A DNA stretch of 17,634 nt from JBBSHJ01 sp038253135 (GTDB lineage Bacteria; Actinomycetota; Actinomycetes; Mycobacteriales; QHCD01), in contig JBBSHJ010000069.1 in assembly GCA_038253135.1 (NCBI GenBank), positions 1-17,634 on the forward strand, read 5' to 3'. The notes under the pieces were generated by a model, which was given only the letters and a program-made list of their open reading frames with translations, did no database searches and was not told the origin of the DNA. Shown one piece after another: positions 7,234 to 14,100 of this stretch; position 1 is the stretch's first letter; every line of letters begins with the position of its first letter. A program made the position numbers and the translations under genes.

Positions 7234-7441
7234 GTTTCGCAGGCTAGACAAGGTGCGCTCGGATAGTTCTTACGGTCGACGAACGTCTCCATGATCCCCG
7301 CCGCAAATCCCCCTGGGTGAGGCAATGACTGAGCGTCATTGTATTGTTCGGATGTACGTCAGGCCCGGTCGAGTGCCGTTCGCGCCGCTCGCGAAATGTC
7401 CACTCGGGGTGATGGGGCGGCCCGCCGTGCCGGGTGCCCAC
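7234..7441. promoter_or_regulatory. Intergenic region with candidate promoter(s) and operator for the GT2 operon
   Basis: About 208 bp separate the epimerase stop from the GT2 start, the only real gap in the minus-strand run. It is locally AT-richer. On the minus strand TACAAT (7347-7342) is a good -10 box. Immediately downstream is a perfect inverted repeat AATGAC-TGAGC-GTCATT (7324-7340), which would cover the transcription start and could be an operator. A second -10-like TAGCCT (7246-7241) lies 7 bases from the GT2 ATG and would give a leaderless mRNA. No clear -35 or intrinsic terminator is visible. Confidence 0.4.
7324..7340. repeat. 6-bp inverted repeat, possible operator
   Basis: AATGAC and GTCATT are perfect complementary arms around TGAGC. 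It lies just downstream of the TACAAT box on the minus strand. Dimeric regulator binding or a small mRNA hairpin are both possible. Confidence 0.35.
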
Positions 7442-8494
7442 TTAATCCCGTAAGGGCGCGGACGAGAATTCCCGCACACCATCGAGGAAGTCGACGATGG
7501 GCCGGTAATGCAGCTCGTCCATTGCCCGCTGGGACGATGCTGTGATGTGCCGGACGTCCCCGAGCCGATACTCCCCCGTGACGATCGGCGCCGGTCCGTC
7601 GCACGACTCCCCGAGCGCGTTGGCCATCTCACCGATCGTGTGCACCGTTCCCGACCCTACGTTGAAGGCGCGCACGCCCGCGGTGCGCCCTGTCCAGTCG
7701 ATCGCGCGCAGATTGGCGGCCGCGACATCGCGGACGTGAACGAAATCCCGTCGCTGCTTGCCGTCCTCGAAGACCCGCGGCGCCTCGCCTCGTTCGAAGG
7801 CGGACCGGAAGATGCTGGCGACGCCGGCGTAGGGCGTGTCCCGGGGCATGTGTGGGCCGTAGACATTGTGATAGCGCATGGCCGCGACCGAGCCGGCGCA
7901 GCCGCGCGCCCACGCCGCGGCGAGGTGCTCCTGGGCGAGCTTGGTCGTGGCGTAGACGTTGCGGGGATCGGTCGTTGCGTCCTCGGTGATCGGCTCGGGC
8001 GTCAGCGGTGCCCCGCACTGCGGGCACGGGGGCTCGTACCGGCCGGCATCCAACGCCGTAGGGAAGCGGGTTCCCGGCCGCACGGTGCCATGGCGGGCGC
8101 AGCGGTAGCCGCCCTCGCCGTAGACCACCATCGACGATGCGAGCACCAGCCGCCGTACACCCGCGCTCGCCATGGCCGCCAGCAGCGTCGCCGTGCCGGT
8201 CACGTTGACCGACGTGTAGTCGGGGGCATCGCTCATGTCGACGCCCAGGCCGACCTTGGCGGCCTGGTGGCAGACCACGTCGACATCCCTGAGCGCGTCG
8301 GCCAGGGCGGCGCCGTCGCGTACATCGCCGACACGGCAGGCGGTGACCCGATCCCGGTGCGGGAATTCACCGCTTGCATGCAGATCGGGTGCGAGGGAGT
8401 CGTACGCCGTCACCGCATCGCCGTCGGCGAGCAGGGCCTCGACGACGTGCCGGCCGATGAAGCCGGCGGCGCCGGTCACGAGCACACGCGTCAT
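7442..8494 (-). CDS. NAD-dependent epimerase/dehydratase (extended SDR) with CxxH...CxxC insert
   Basis: A 350-residue extended short-chain dehydrogenase of the sugar-nucleotide epimerase type. The NAD-binding TGAAGFIG is at residues 7-14; Ser120/Ser121 and Tyr181-x3-Lys185 (YATTK) form the catalytic set; RRDFVHVRDVAAAN is the usual C-terminal substrate-domain signature. Between Ser and Tyr it carries an unusual insert with C132-x2-H135 (RCARHG) and C157-x2-C160 (PPCPQCG), a likely zinc-binding knuckle. The substrate is probably a UDP- or GDP-hexose but cannot be fixed from sequence. ATG 8494 is preceded by MoaD's stop 8 bases upstream, so it is co-transcribed with moaA-moaD. Its product would feed the GT2/DUF2064 enzymes encoded downstream (inference). 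Confidence 0.88.
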   Translation of the reverse strand: MTRVLVTGAAGFIGRHVVEALLADGDAVTAYDSLAPDLHASGEFPHRDRVTACRVGDVRDGAALADALRDVDVVCHQAAKVGLGVDMSDAPDYTSVNVTGTATLLAAMASAGVRRLVLASSMVVYGEGGYRCARHGTVRPGTRFPTALDAGRYEPPCPQCGAPLTPEPITEDATTDPRNVYATTKLAQEHLAAAWARGCAGSVAAMRYHNVYGPHMPRDTPYAGVASIFRSAFERGEAPRVFEDGKQRRDFVHVRDVAAANLRAIDWTGRTAGVRAFNVGSGTVHTIGEMANALGESCDGPAPIVTGEYRLGDVRHITASSQRAMDELHYRPIVDFLDGVREFSSAPLRD

Positions 8495-8502
8495 CGTCGC
8501 TC

Positions 8503-8763
8503 TCAACCGCCGGCGAACGGCGGCAGCACGTCGAGGCACGACCCGGCGGCGACCCGGAGAGCGGGCGAGCGGACGGCGACACCATCGAGCAACAACGAGC
8601 AGCGCGGCAACACCCTCGCCAGCGCGGGGGCGTCGCCGAAGGTGGCGAGCACCTCGGCCACCGTCGCGCCGGGCTCGAGATCCACGTCCCGCTCGGCCAC
8701 TCCGGCCGCATCCCTGGCGCCGGCGTAGAACCGCACCGTGCACCTGCCGGCCACGCCGCTCAC
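8503..8763 (-). CDS. moaD: MoaD, molybdopterin synthase sulfur carrier subunit
   Basis: An 86-residue beta-grasp, ubiquitin-like protein: CTVRFYAGARDAAG at the start, a central PGATVAEVL, and the C-terminal VLPPFAGG. The last two glycines (85-86) are the residues that are adenylylated and thiocarboxylated so that MoaD can give sulfur to cyclic pyranopterin monophosphate in MPT synthase. Its partner MoaE is the second domain of the fused gene at 14097-15008. Translation starts at GTG 8763, overlapping the moaA stop (GTGA). No MoeB/MoeZ-type activating enzyme is in the window. Confidence 0.88.
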   Translation of the reverse strand: MSGVAGRCTVRFYAGARDAAGVAERDVDLEPGATVAEVLATFGDAPALARVLPRCSLLLDGVAVRSPALRVAAGSCLDVLPPFAGG

Positions 8764-9737
8764 CCGCCGATCGCGCTCATCGGCCGCTCGGGCGGCCGGA
8801 AATCCGGCGCGCCGATGCGGTGCCCGGCGGGCTTCGCCCACATCGCCGCCTGCCACGCCGCGGCCAGGACGGCGTCGGTGGCGCCGGCCCGCATCGGTGT
8901 GCGCAGGTCGGTCTCGACATGATCGAACAGGCAGGAGCGGACCATTCCGTCGGAGGTGAGCCGGGTCCGCTCGCAGTCGCGGCAGAACGGTCGGGTCACC
9001 GAGGCGATCACCCCGACGCGGTCGGGCCCGCCGTCGACCCGCCAGCGCTCGGCCGGAGCCTTGTCCCGGCCGGCTTCATCCGGGGTCAACGTGACGTGCC
9101 GGCCCAGCTCGGCGAGGATGTCGGCCGCGGTGACGACCCGCTCGACCGACCCGGCCGCGAACGGCATTCCCTCGATGAAGCGCAGCTCGGCGCCGACGCT
9201 GCGAGCGAAATCGAGCAGCGCCGGCGCCTCGGCCAGGGTCTCGGGCAACGCGACCGCGTTGATCTTCACCCGTCCGGGCCACAGCGCGACGGCCGCGCGG
9301 ATCGCGGCAAGCACGTCGCTGAGCCGGTCCCGGCGGGCCAGCGTCGCGAAGGTCGTCGGGTCCAGCGTGTCCAGCGAGACGGTGACCCGGTCGAGGCCGG
9401 CCCGGGCCAACTCGTGCGCCCGCCCGGCGAGGCCGACCCCGTTGGTCGTCAGGGCCAGCTCCGGCCGCGGGGTCAGATCGGCCAGGCGTTCCACGATGGC
9501 GGCCAGGTCCCGGCGGACCAGCGGCTCCCCGCCGGTCACCCTGATCCGGCTGACACCGAGATCGCCCACGGCGATGCCGGCCAGCCGCACCATCTCATCC
9601 GCGGTCAGCAGCTCGGGGCGGGGGATCAACGGCACGCCCTCGGCCGGCATGCAGTAGTGGCAGCGCAGCGAGCACCGGTCCGTGACCGACAACCGCAGAT
9701 CGCGAGCGATCCGTCCGTAGGTATCGAGCAGCTCCAT
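8760..9737 (-). CDS. moaA: MoaA, GTP 3',8-cyclase (radical SAM)
   Basis: A 325-residue radical SAM enzyme that converts GTP to 3',8-cyclo-H2GTP, the first step of molybdenum cofactor synthesis. The SAM-binding [4Fe-4S] motif is C22-x3-C26-x2-C29 (RCSLRCHYCMP). The RVTGGEPL stretch matches the family's GGEP motif. The second, GTP-binding cluster is C252-x2-C255-x13-C269 (CRDCERTRL...RSC), and the chain ends in the functionally important Gly-Gly (SAIGG). Length is normal. ATG 9737, with GGTGAGGG just upstream, is preferred over an in-frame ATG at 9770. It is the first gene of the moaA-moaD-epimerase operon and divergent from modA. Confidence 0.95.
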   Translation of the reverse strand: MELLDTYGRIARDLRLSVTDRCSLRCHYCMPAEGVPLIPRPELLTADEMVRLAGIAVGDLGVSRIRVTGGEPLVRRDLAAIVERLADLTPRPELALTTNGVGLAGRAHELARAGLDRVTVSLDTLDPTTFATLARRDRLSDVLAAIRAAVALWPGRVKINAVALPETLAEAPALLDFARSVGAELRFIEGMPFAAGSVERVVTAADILAELGRHVTLTPDEAGRDKAPAERWRVDGGPDRVGVIASVTRPFCRDCERTRLTSDGMVRSCLFDHVETDLRTPMRAGATDAVLAAAWQAAMWAKPAGHRIGAPDFRPPERPMSAIGG

Positions 9738-9757
9738 CGCCCTCACCCTGCCACGCG

Positions 9758-9795
9758 CCGGTATCGGCAATGATTACCGGGTGATGACGGATCAC
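9758..9795. promoter_or_regulatory. Inverted repeats between moaA and modA, possible shared operator
   Basis: The 103-bp divergent region contains CCGGTA-N11-TACCGG (9758-9763 and 9775-9780) and immediately after it GTGAT-GACGG-ATCAC (9781-9795), both with perfect arms. They lie upstream of the candidate modA promoter and near the moaA start, a sensible site for a regulator of molybdate uptake and cofactor synthesis. They do not match the E. coli ModE site, and there is no space or structure that I recognise as a Moco riboswitch. Confidence 0.35.
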
Positions 9796-9802
9796 GCCGG
9801 CC

Positions 9803-9840
9803 CTGACCGAGACGGCGGGCCGGACGTAGCGTCGAGCCCC
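9803..9840 (+). promoter_or_regulatory. Candidate modA promoter, leaderless transcript
   Basis: CTGACC (9803-9808) resembles a -35 box. After an 18-bp spacer comes TAGCGT (9827-9832), which fits the actinobacterial TANNNT -10. The modA ATG begins 8 bases after the -10 and has no Shine-Dalgarno sequence in front of it, so transcription probably starts at or next to the start codon. Confidence 0.45.
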
Positions 9841-10578
9841 ATGAAGCATCGGCTCGCGCGGCTCCTGCTCGTGCCAGCGGTATTCGGGCTCGTCCCGGCA
9901 TGCGGCCGGCACGGTGGCACCACCGTGCACGTCTTCGCGGCCGCCTCGTTGCAGCAATCATTCGACACCCTCGCCAGGAGTTTCGAGCACGCGCACCCCG
10001 CCGTGCACCTCGACCTCAACTACGGCGGCTCCTCGACGCTGGCCCAGCAGATCCTGGCCGGAGCGGACGCCGACGTCTTCGCCTCGGCCGATCAGCGCAC
10101 CATGGCCCTGGTGAACAGCCACTTCGACGGCACACCGGAAGTCTTCGCGACCAATACCCTGGAAATCGCCGTCCGCAGGGGCAACCCGCGGCACATCGCG
10201 CGACTCGCCGATCTGAGGTCAGCCCAGACCGCCGTCTGTGCCGCGCCCGTGCCCTGCGGGGCGGCGACCCGCCAGCTCGAGCGGGCCAGTGGTGTCCATC
10301 TGGACCCGACCACCGAGGAAGACAACGTCACCGCCGTCATCACGCAGGTGAGCACCGGTCAGGTCGACGCGGGCATCGTCTACGTCACCGACGTCCGCGC
10401 GCAGGCCAAGCACATCACCGGCGTACCCGTGCCGCAGGCCAGGCGCATCGTGAACCGGTATCCCATCGTCCCGCTCCGGGGCTCGAAGCATCGGGGTCAG
10501 GCCGCCGGATTCACCGATTTCATTCGGTCCGCCGCCGCGCAAGCGGTCCTGCGAAAGGCCGGCTTCGGTGCGCCCTGA
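9841..10578 (+). CDS. modA: ModA, molybdate-binding lipoprotein of the ABC importer
   Basis: A 245-residue extracellular substrate-binding protein. Residues 1-20 form a lipoprotein signal peptide with lipobox LVPAC and lipidated Cys21. The mature part begins VHVFAAASLQQSFDTLARSF, then NYGGSSTLAQQILAGADADV and FASADQRTMALV. The AAASL and GGSST serines are the usual oxyanion contacts of ModA, and VYVTDVRAQ near the C-terminus is also typical. It delivers molybdate (or tungstate) to ModB. An ATG at 9784 would add about 19 residues in front of the signal peptide and is rejected. modB starts inside its last codons (11-bp overlap). Confidence 0.93.
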   Translation: MKHRLARLLLVPAVFGLVPACGRHGGTTVHVFAAASLQQSFDTLARSFEHAHPAVHLDLNYGGSSTLAQQILAGADADVFASADQRTMALVNSHFDGTPEVFATNTLEIAVRRGNPRHIARLADLRSAQTAVCAAPVPCGAATRQLERASGVHLDPTTEEDNVTAVITQVSTGQVDAGIVYVTDVRAQAKHITGVPVPQARRIVNRYPIVPLRGSKHRGQAAGFTDFIRSAAAQAVLRKAGFGAP

Positions 10579-11368
10579 GGAGCGCGACCCCCCGGTCTCC
10601 GGTACGACGCCGGCCTGGCTCCTCGTGCTCGCCGCCGCGGGCCTCGCGTTCCTGGTATTGCCGCTCGTCGCGCTCGCTCTGCACGCCCGATGGTCCGTCC
10701 TGACGAGTCAGCTCTCGGATTCCGCGGCCCGCCAGGCGTTATCGCTCTCGCTCCGGACCGCGACCGCGGCAACGGCGTGCTGTCTCCTCGCGGGAGTGCC
10801 GCTGGCGGTCGTGCTCGCCCGCGGCCGTAGCCGTTTTCGCCCATTGCTCAAGGGTTTGGTGACACTCCCGCTGGTCATGCCACCCGTCGTATCCGGGTTG
10901 TGCCTGCTCTTTCTCTTCGGCCGGCTCGGCCTGCTCGGGCGGCCGCTCGCGCATTGGGGTGTGACCATCGGATTCACCCAGGCGGCCGTCATCCTGGCGC
11001 AAACCTTCGTATCACTCCCCTTTCTCACGCTGTCCGTCGAGAGCGCGCTGCGAGCCGTCGACCGCCGCTATGAGGCCACCGCGGCCGGCCTCGGCGCCAG
11101 CCCCACCCGCGTCTTCTGGACCGTGACCGTGCCGATGGTGCGCCCGGCCATCGTGAGTGGGGCGGCGGTCGCGTTTGCCCGCTCGCTCGGCGAGTACGGC
11201 GCCACCGTCACCTTCGCGGGCAGCGCACCCGGCGTCACCCGGACGTTGCCGTCCCAGATCTACCTGGCCATCACGTCGACCGGAGCAGACTCCGCCGTCG
11301 GCATGTCCTTGATCCTGGTCGCCGTCGCCCTCGGGATGCTGGTCCTGGTCTGGCGGTCCGGATCGTGA
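10568..11368 (+). CDS. modB: ModB, molybdate ABC transporter permease
   Basis: A 266-residue inner-membrane permease with about five or six transmembrane segments; the first is at about residues 16-38 and a conserved one reads LPLVMPPVVSGLCLLFLFGR (about 100-119). The cytoplasmic EAA loop that docks on the ATPase is EATAAGLGASPTRVFWTVTV (169-188), and RSLGEYGATVTFAG is a ModB signature. It forms the channel of ModABC. The start is GTG 10568, overlapping modA by 11 bp, with GAAAGG upstream. Its stop overlaps the modC start. Confidence 0.93.
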   Translation: MRPEERDPPVSGTTPAWLLVLAAAGLAFLVLPLVALALHARWSVLTSQLSDSAARQALSLSLRTATAATACCLLAGVPLAVVLARGRSRFRPLLKGLVTLPLVMPPVVSGLCLLFLFGRLGLLGRPLAHWGVTIGFTQAAVILAQTFVSLPFLTLSVESALRAVDRRYEATAAGLGASPTRVFWTVTVPMVRPAIVSGAAVAFARSLGEYGATVTFAGSAPGVTRTLPSQIYLAITSTGADSAVGMSLILVAVALGMLVLVWRSGS

Positions 11369-12108
11369 GCCTGCACGCGTCCTTCGCCGCGCACCGGGAC
11401 CGCTTCCGGCTGCGGGTCGATCTCGACCTCGCCCCGGGTGAGGTCGTCGTGATCGCCGGACCCAACGGCGCCGGCAAGTCGACGCTGCTGGCGGCCATCG
11501 CGGGTCAGGTCCGGATCGACTCCGGCGAGATCGTCCTGGATGACCGGCTGCTGGCGCGGGGTCGCGGACTGCACGTGCCGGCGCACCGTCGCGGGATCGC
11601 CATGCTCGCGCAGAGCCCGACGCTGTTCGGGCATCTCGACGTGCGGGACAACGTCGGCTACGGGCTCCGCGCGGGCGGCGTACGACGGCGCGCCGCTCGG
11701 CTACGCGCGCAGACGCTGCTGGCCGCCGCCGGTCTGGACCACCTGGCCCGGCGGCGGCCGGACCGGCTCTCCGGAGGGCAGGCGGCGCGGGTGGCCCTGC
11801 TGCGCGCGCTCATCGTCGATCCCGCTCTGCTGCTCCTGGACGAACCCTTCGCCGCGCTCGATGCCGCCACGGTCCTGGACGTTCGTACCGCACTGACCCA
11901 GAGCATGCGGACCGAGACCACGCGGCGGCCGCACCGCGCCAGCCTGATCGTCAGCCACGACCCGGCCGACGCGCTCCTGCTGGGTGACCGGCTCGTCCTG
12001 ATCGAGGGCGGTCGGATCACCCACCAGGGATCGCCCACCGCCGTGCTGGCGGCGCCGCGGTCCGAGTTCGGACATCGTTATGCCGCCGGTGCCTTCATTC
12101 CCGGCTGA
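11365..12108 (+). CDS. modC: ModC-type ATPase of the molybdate importer, without TOBE/Mop domain
   Basis: A 247-residue ABC ATPase. Walker A is GPNGAGKST (residues 32-40), the Q-loop Gln is Q83, the signature is LSGGQ (135-139), Walker B is LLLLDE (155-160) followed by the D-loop FAALD, and the switch His is H198 in VSHDP. All catalytic residues are present. Classical ModC is about 350 residues with a C-terminal TOBE/Mop domain that binds molybdate for feedback; this one ends soon after the nucleotide-binding domain (GAFIPG), so that sensor is absent. The start is GTG 11365, overlapping the modB stop (GTGA). The modC stop is one base from the stop of the convergent membrane protein gene. Confidence 0.88.
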   Translation: MSLHASFAAHRDRFRLRVDLDLAPGEVVVIAGPNGAGKSTLLAAIAGQVRIDSGEIVLDDRLLARGRGLHVPAHRRGIAMLAQSPTLFGHLDVRDNVGYGLRAGGVRRRAARLRAQTLLAAAGLDHLARRRPDRLSGGQAARVALLRALIVDPALLLLDEPFAALDAATVLDVRTALTQSMRTETTRRPHRASLIVSHDPADALLLGDRLVLIEGGRITHQGSPTAVLAAPRSEFGHRYAAGAFIPG

Positions 12109-12109
12109 G

Positions 12110-13471
12110 TCACCAATGCCCCACGATGACGGTTTGTACGACGATCGCGACGCCGATCTGGGCGCCGAGCCAGCCGCCGGGCCGCCGCCCGATCAGCCCG
12201 GCGGCGGCCACGGCCAGCCAGGGATAGAACGGCAGCCAGATGCGTTCGACCTCGCCCCGGGCCAGACCGGACACCGCGGCCAGTGCGACCGCGGTGGCGG
12301 CGGCGCCGACGATCCAGCCGAGCGGGCGGCGGATGCGGGTGGCACCCGCGATCACCGCGGGGCCGAGCGCGATCACCGCCACGGCCGCGTCGGCGAGGAC
12401 AAAATAGCCGTACGGCCGCGCGCCGGCGCGCCCGTCGTGCACCCGTTGCTCGGTGACCCGCAGCCCGTGCCACCACCAGAAGCCGCCCCACGCGAACCCC
12501 GCCACCACCAGCGCCACCGGCAGCGCGGCGACGACCAGCGGCCAGAACCGCCGCTGCACCAGGACGACCGCAACCGCCACCGGTGCGATCAACACCAGCC
12601 CGTAGGAGAGCAGCAACGCCCATCCGAGCAACAGCCCGCCGGCGAGCGCCGGGATGGCGCCGCGCCACCCGCGGTGGTTGCCGGCGATCGCGAGCAGCGC
12701 CACCCCCCACCCGGCGATGCCGGCAAAATACGCGTCCGGCGACACCGCGATCCACACGGCGATAGGGAGCAGGCACAGGTACGGCGCCAGCGCCCGCGCC
12801 GGTCCATCACCGGCGAGCACCCGCACGCTCACCAGGACCGCCGGCACCGCGGCCGCTCCCCCGGCGATGCACAGCGCCGCCGCGAATCCCGGCGCTCCGA
12901 GGCCGACCCGGTCCAGCGCCCAGAAGGAGAGCAGAGCGCCGGGCGGGTGACCGCCGACGTGCGTCGCCCATTGGCCGGGAGCGCCGACCGGAATCCGGTC
13001 GATGAAGTGCGCCAACAAGGCGCCATGCCAGGCGTGCACATCGGACAGGTATGAGTCCCGCGCGATGATCGGCTTGATCAGCCCGTCGTGCACGCCGGGC
13101 ACCAACGCCAGCAGCACCGACCAGACCGCGGTCACCGCCGCCGCCGTCACCAGCATCTTCGGCCATCGCAGCCGGGCCATCACCCCCGGCAGCCACCACG
13201 CGGCGGCGACACCGAAGACGACGCAGGCTGCCGTCGCCGGCCCGACGTGCACGCCGAGGGGTCCCATCAGCGGCTGCGCCCCGCTGAGCAGGATCGCCGC
13301 ACCGTGGTGGGCCAGCCACGCGCCCCAGCCGATCGCGGCACCGAGCGCCACCGACGCACCCGCCAACGCGGCCCGCTCCCGTCGCCCGACCACGCCGTCA
13401 CGGTAATGCCAGAATCCGCGCGGTCGCGCCGGCGTTCGCGCCTCGTAAGGTCTGCGGTACGCCGCATTCAT
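12110..13471 (-). CDS. Polytopic membrane protein, GT-C glycosyltransferase-like
   Basis: A 453-residue integral membrane protein with roughly ten or more hydrophobic helices and Arg-rich cytoplasmic ends. After the first helices it has an exposed segment KPIIARDSYLSDVHAWH and ATHVGGHPPGALLSFWALDR; acidic and His residues in an early loop followed by HPPG are reminiscent of GT-C mannosyltransferases that use polyprenyl-phosphate sugars. The domain cannot be assigned firmly. I start it at ATG 13471; an upstream GTG at 13552 would add 27 Arg/Pro-rich residues. It is convergent with modC and divergent from moaC. If it is a GT-C enzyme, the GT2 protein encoded at 6559-7233 could make its donor (inference). 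Confidence 0.7.
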   Translation of the reverse strand: MNAAYRRPYEARTPARPRGFWHYRDGVVGRRERAALAGASVALGAAIGWGAWLAHHGAAILLSGAQPLMGPLGVHVGPATAACVVFGVAAAWWLPGVMARLRWPKMLVTAAAVTAVWSVLLALVPGVHDGLIKPIIARDSYLSDVHAWHGALLAHFIDRIPVGAPGQWATHVGGHPPGALLSFWALDRVGLGAPGFAAALCIAGGAAAVPAVLVSVRVLAGDGPARALAPYLCLLPIAVWIAVSPDAYFAGIAGWGVALLAIAGNHRGWRGAIPALAGGLLLGWALLLSYGLVLIAPVAVAVVLVQRRFWPLVVAALPVALVVAGFAWGGFWWWHGLRVTEQRVHDGRAGARPYGYFVLADAAVAVIALGPAVIAGATRIRRPLGWIVGAAATAVALAAVSGLARGEVERIWLPFYPWLAVAAAGLIGRRPGGWLGAQIGVAIVVQTVIVGHW

Positions 13472-13629
13472 CGGCTCGGTGGGCGGCGCCGCGCTCCTCG
13501 TCACCCGTCGCAACGGCGGCGCGGGCTCATTCGCGGCTCGCCGCGACCTCACCGGCGTACCGTCGCCGTAAGCGGCCGCGGTCGTGATGATGGCGGCGCC
13601 CGGCCGGGCCGACGACGAAGGGACCCGCA

Positions 13630-14100
13630 GTGAGCCATCTCGATGCCACCGGATCCGCGCGGATGGTCGACGTGTCCGCCAAGGAGATCACCGCCCGGGT
13701 GGCGACCGCCAGCGGCGCCCTGCGGAGCACCCCCGAGGTCGTCCGGCTGCTGCGGGCCGACGGCCTGCCGAAACGGGACGCATTGGCCACCGCCCGGATC
13801 GCCGGCATCATGGCGGCCAAGTGCACATCGGACCTGATCCCGCTGTGCCATCCGCTCCCGCTGGACTCGATCGAGATCGACCTGCAGCTCGACGACGATC
13901 GCGTCGCGATCGTGGCGACGGCGCGCACCCGGGCCGCCACCGGGGTGGAGATGGAGGCTCTCACCGCCGTCGCGATCTGTGCGTTGACCCTGCACGACAT
14001 GGTGAAATCGATGGATCCGGCGGCCGCGGTGACCGACGTCCGGCTGGAGCGCAAATCCGGCGGACGATCGGGAGACTGGCACCGGGCGGGACCGACGTGA
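13630..14100 (+). CDS. moaC: MoaC, cyclic pyranopterin monophosphate synthase
   Basis: A 156-residue protein that completes cPMP formation from the MoaA product. Conserved segments are MVDVSAKEITARVA (about 12-25), KCTSDLIPLCHPLPL (64-78), GVEMEALTAVAICALTLHDM (105-124) with the catalytic Asp123 and Lys126 in HDMVK, and the C-terminal RKSGGRSGDW. Length and all motifs are normal. The start is GTG 13630 with GAAGGGA about 8 bases upstream. Its TGA overlaps the GTG of the mogA-moaE fusion gene, so the two are coupled. It is divergent from the GT-C-like gene. Confidence 0.95.
   Translation: MSHLDATGSARMVDVSAKEITARVATASGALRSTPEVVRLLRADGLPKRDALATARIAGIMAAKCTSDLIPLCHPLPLDSIEIDLQLDDDRVAIVATARTRAATGVEMEALTAVAICALTLHDMVKSMDPAAAVTDVRLERKSGGRSGDWHRAGPT

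Noticed and set aside
7508..8728. A 406-codon plus-strand frame opposite the epimerase
   Set aside because: Antisense shadow of a gene with intact SDR motifs; composition is arbitrary.
8235..9773. A 512-codon open frame on the plus strand opposite moaD/moaA
   Set aside because: It is antisense to clear radical-SAM and MoaD coding sequence, is rich in Arg, Pro and Ala, and has no family resemblance. It is a GC-driven shadow.
9738..9840. A Moco riboswitch between moaA and modA
   Set aside because: The region is only 103 bp, modA seems leaderless, and I see no multi-helix structure typical of that RNA, only short inverted repeats.
12100..12115. A terminator between modC and the convergent membrane protein gene
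   Set aside because: The two stop codons are separated by one base, leaving no room for a hairpin outside coding sequence.
13472..13552. A GTG start at 13552 for the GT-C-like protein
   Set aside because: It would add 27 Arg/Pro-rich residues with no conserved feature. ATG 13471 is preferred, though neither has a strong ribosome binding site, so this is not settled.
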